From Atopsyche davidsoni (Eukaryota; Arthropoda; Insecta; Trichoptera; Hydrobiosidae): a stretch of DNA of 64,000 bases. The position numbers and the translations under genes were made by a program. This document shows positions 62,203-64,000 of the stretch, piece by piece. The notes under the pieces were generated by a model, which was given only the letters and a program-made list of their open reading frames with translations, was not told the origin of the DNA and did no database searches. The stretch is taken from positions 9,487,501-9,551,500 of the forward strand of contig JAILWY010000014.1 in NCBI GenBank assembly GCA_022113835.1. The letters are read 5' to 3'. The stretch's first letter is position 1, and each line of letters starts with the position of its first letter.

Positions 62203-62275
62203 ATGGGCTTGTTAGCTCAGAGGATATAAAATTAACTTTTAATCAAGAAACTCTCAGGGAGATGGTAAATTCGTA
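62203..62275 (+). repeat. Decayed tRNA-Lys-like sequence or SINE head
   Basis: GGCTTGTTAGCTCAGAGGAT resembles a tRNA 5' half and AACTTTTAATC resembles the anticodon arm of tRNA-Lys (UUU). The T arm (GATGGTAAATTCG) is degenerate and no acceptor stem closes. A relic rather than a functional gene. Confidence 0.4.
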
Positions 62276-62793
62276 GAAAAATAAATATTTAATTTTAGCT
62301 AACAGTCGTTATTCTTAGTATTCATAATATTAATTCCTTCTCAAAATTATAGATGACGCAATCAGTTTCAAAATACAAAAACTCTCTGATTTACATATTT
62401 TAAAATGATTTATATATATTTTTAAAAGTAATGCTACTTTTACACATTTAACGTGTCAATAAATATTAATTTCAGAAGTTTTTCGTGAAAAAACGTGTTT
62501 AGTACAACAAAAGGGGTTTTTAGTTTTTATCTTGAAATTTAATTTGCAGTGCAGTGCATGCAGTTTCAGCATAGCTTGGTTAAATTGCATAAGTGTTCAT
62601 TGTTCTACATCGTCACTTCAGGCGTGTACACTGCAGGGGTGGGAACCGAGGCGTGAAAGTCGAGGCGATAGTATTTATTAATAGACATTAATTAAAGCCT
62701 TAAAATAAATATGACCTCGTTCACTCTATCACGTTTTAGGATTATTTATATATACGTACATACGAATATATGTATATGTGGTGGTAATATATA

Positions 62794-63180
62794 CGAGGGC
62801 GGTCCGATAAGTACTTAGTCTCACCGCCCGATAGTGCTAGTATCGCAAGAGAGATTTACTATCGTGTAGTACATTCTCGTAGACGGGTACTGTCAAAATT
62901 TCAGCCGAATCGGACCCGTTGTTTTGATTTGACCGCGTGTGGAAGCGGACGTGTACGCGTTTTTTAGAAAAATGGAAAATTAGCAATATCGGTCGGTGAT
63001 TCGATTCTTGTTTTTGGAAGGGATATCGAAAAAGAGCGCTTGGATGCTGTGTACGGTGACTCTTCTCCTTCGATGGCGACCGTCAAAAATTGGTTTAACG
63101 TGTTTCAACGTGGTCGCACATCGGTTTTTGATGAGCCACGCCCAGGTGCCTCGAAAATGGCTACGGAGGATAACGTGACA
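62794..63180 (+). mobile_element. Mariner element, 5' portion
   Basis: Starts after TA with the terminal repeat CGAGGGCGGTCCGATAAGTA typical of mariner elements. The transposase start lies at 62972. The right part of the element, including the DDD catalytic region and right terminus, is absent: similarity stops near 63180 at an A-run. Confidence 0.85.
62972..63180 (+). pseudogene. Mariner transposase N-terminal fragment, broken
   Basis: Helix-turn-helix motifs of mariner transposase are recognisable: YRSVIRFLFLEGISKK, then, after a frame change near 63027-63033, YGDSSPSMATVKNWFNVFQR and GRTSVFDEPRPG. A stop at codon 4 (62981-62983) and the frame change show it is dead. Only the DNA-binding part is present. 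Confidence 0.85.
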
Positions 63181-64000
63181 AAAAAAACAACGATCTCGTA
63201 TATATTATTTATTGCTTAAAATTATGTGAAGCAAATTAGTTTTGTAAAAATGAAGGTTGGGCAGGATATACGCAAGTCGATGGTAAATGTGATAAACTTA
63301 CTCGTATACAGGTTTAATACTGAAAAATATTTTTTACGATTTAGCTCAAAGTTTCTAAACCCCATGGCATCGGTGGTTGGTGGCACTTTTAACAGTGCTT
63401 CGTATTAAGGCTTACACTGGATTCCCTGCAACATGTTACGTCGCTACACCGCAGTAGATTCAGGCAGAGTGGTGTATCCTTACCTCCTGGCAGGTAAGCC
63501 CTGTGCACAGTGCACGGTGCACAGGTACACAAGGCCCTGCCGCTGGGCTATAATATTTCGCACGCTTTGTGTGGACTTTGCGAGACGGCTCGGGTGATTG
63601 TACGTCGCTTTCATATTAATTACCGCAAACACGTGCATTGTTTGATATTTGCGCTGAATTTTAAATTGCAAGCTTTTAGTTACAAATTTTTGATTGATAT
63701 TTTTGTAAATGCAAATGCAAGGAGAACGCTAACGTGGAAGCAGTGTTTTACAGACGAATAAGTAACCAATAATATGAGCACAAACTTCCTTTGAGGATAG
63801 GCAATTGAAGAAGAAGATAACGCATTATTCGATACACATTTATTTCGTTATATAAAAATAGGTTAAAAATGAATCAAAATACTTTTTTACGAAAGTGCGC
63901 TGTATGTATTTAGATATTTACAAACAAAATTGTATTTAGTTGTCTTCGGACACTCGTCGTGAAGTGATATCGACGCTCTTGCTTTCGGTAATTCTGCTAA
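63181..64000. other. Right-end sequence without a recognisable gene
   Basis: 63420-63640 is GC-richer and contains the near-palindrome GTGCACAGTGCACGGTGCAC (63501-63520). Open readings of 60-83 codons on both strands overlap and show no family. Confidence 0.4.

Overview
This window comes from a eukaryote, most likely an insect. It is AT-rich (introns and spacers are mostly A/T) and its genes are split by GT-AG introns. It carries an ionotropic (chemosensory) receptor of the arthropod type, an insect-style GNAT acetyltransferase, and mobile elements typical of arthropods: piggyBac, hAT, mariner, LINE 3' ends and tRNA-derived SINEs. I cannot name the order or species.

Three protein genes can be supported, all in the left 19 kb. 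(1) UBC9, the SUMO E2 enzyme, is on the minus strand at 209-5480. Three coding exons cover residues 1 to about 138, including the active-site cysteine; the last short exon lies beyond the left edge. Its 4.6-kb second intron is packed with DNA-transposon relics: a piggyBac-like element complete at both ends (990-2763), a broken ZBED/GTF2IRD2-type hAT transposase (about 2970-4113) and a second piggyBac-type terminus (about 4520-4595). (2) A divergent ionotropic receptor is on the plus strand at 11026-14621: four exons, 676 residues, signal peptide, S1 lobe, ion-channel region, S2 lobe and last membrane helix. (3) A GNAT N-acetyltransferase of the insect arylalkylamine-NAT type is on the plus strand at 15270-18775: four exons, 246 residues. 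It starts about 650 bp after the receptor's stop codon. The three genes do not form an obvious pathway.

From about 18.8 kb to the right end (about 45 kb) I find no convincing gene. The desert holds relics of hAT, LINE, SINE and mariner elements, a long (TA)n tract, a 51-bp minisatellite inside a hAT-type element, several long inverted repeats, and GC-richer blocks of 200-400 bp separated by very AT-rich DNA. Such blocks resemble the regulatory deserts around developmental genes, but that is inference.

The most interesting signal is a motif shared by otherwise different repeats: CGAA followed by a short self-complementary sequence (ACGT, ACTAGT or ACCGGT) and then C. It appears in related repeats within the first GNAT intron (intact) and the second receptor intron (decayed), and at the centres of two long fold-back repeats (28.2 and 60.3 kb). 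It matches the 3' half of a hammerhead ribozyme core whose stem III would form between two molecules, as reported for Penelope-like elements. A second structural oddity is a tRNA-derived SINE family whose copies repeatedly lie in inverted or head-inverted arrangements (37.9, 39.6 and 61.0-61.5 kb).
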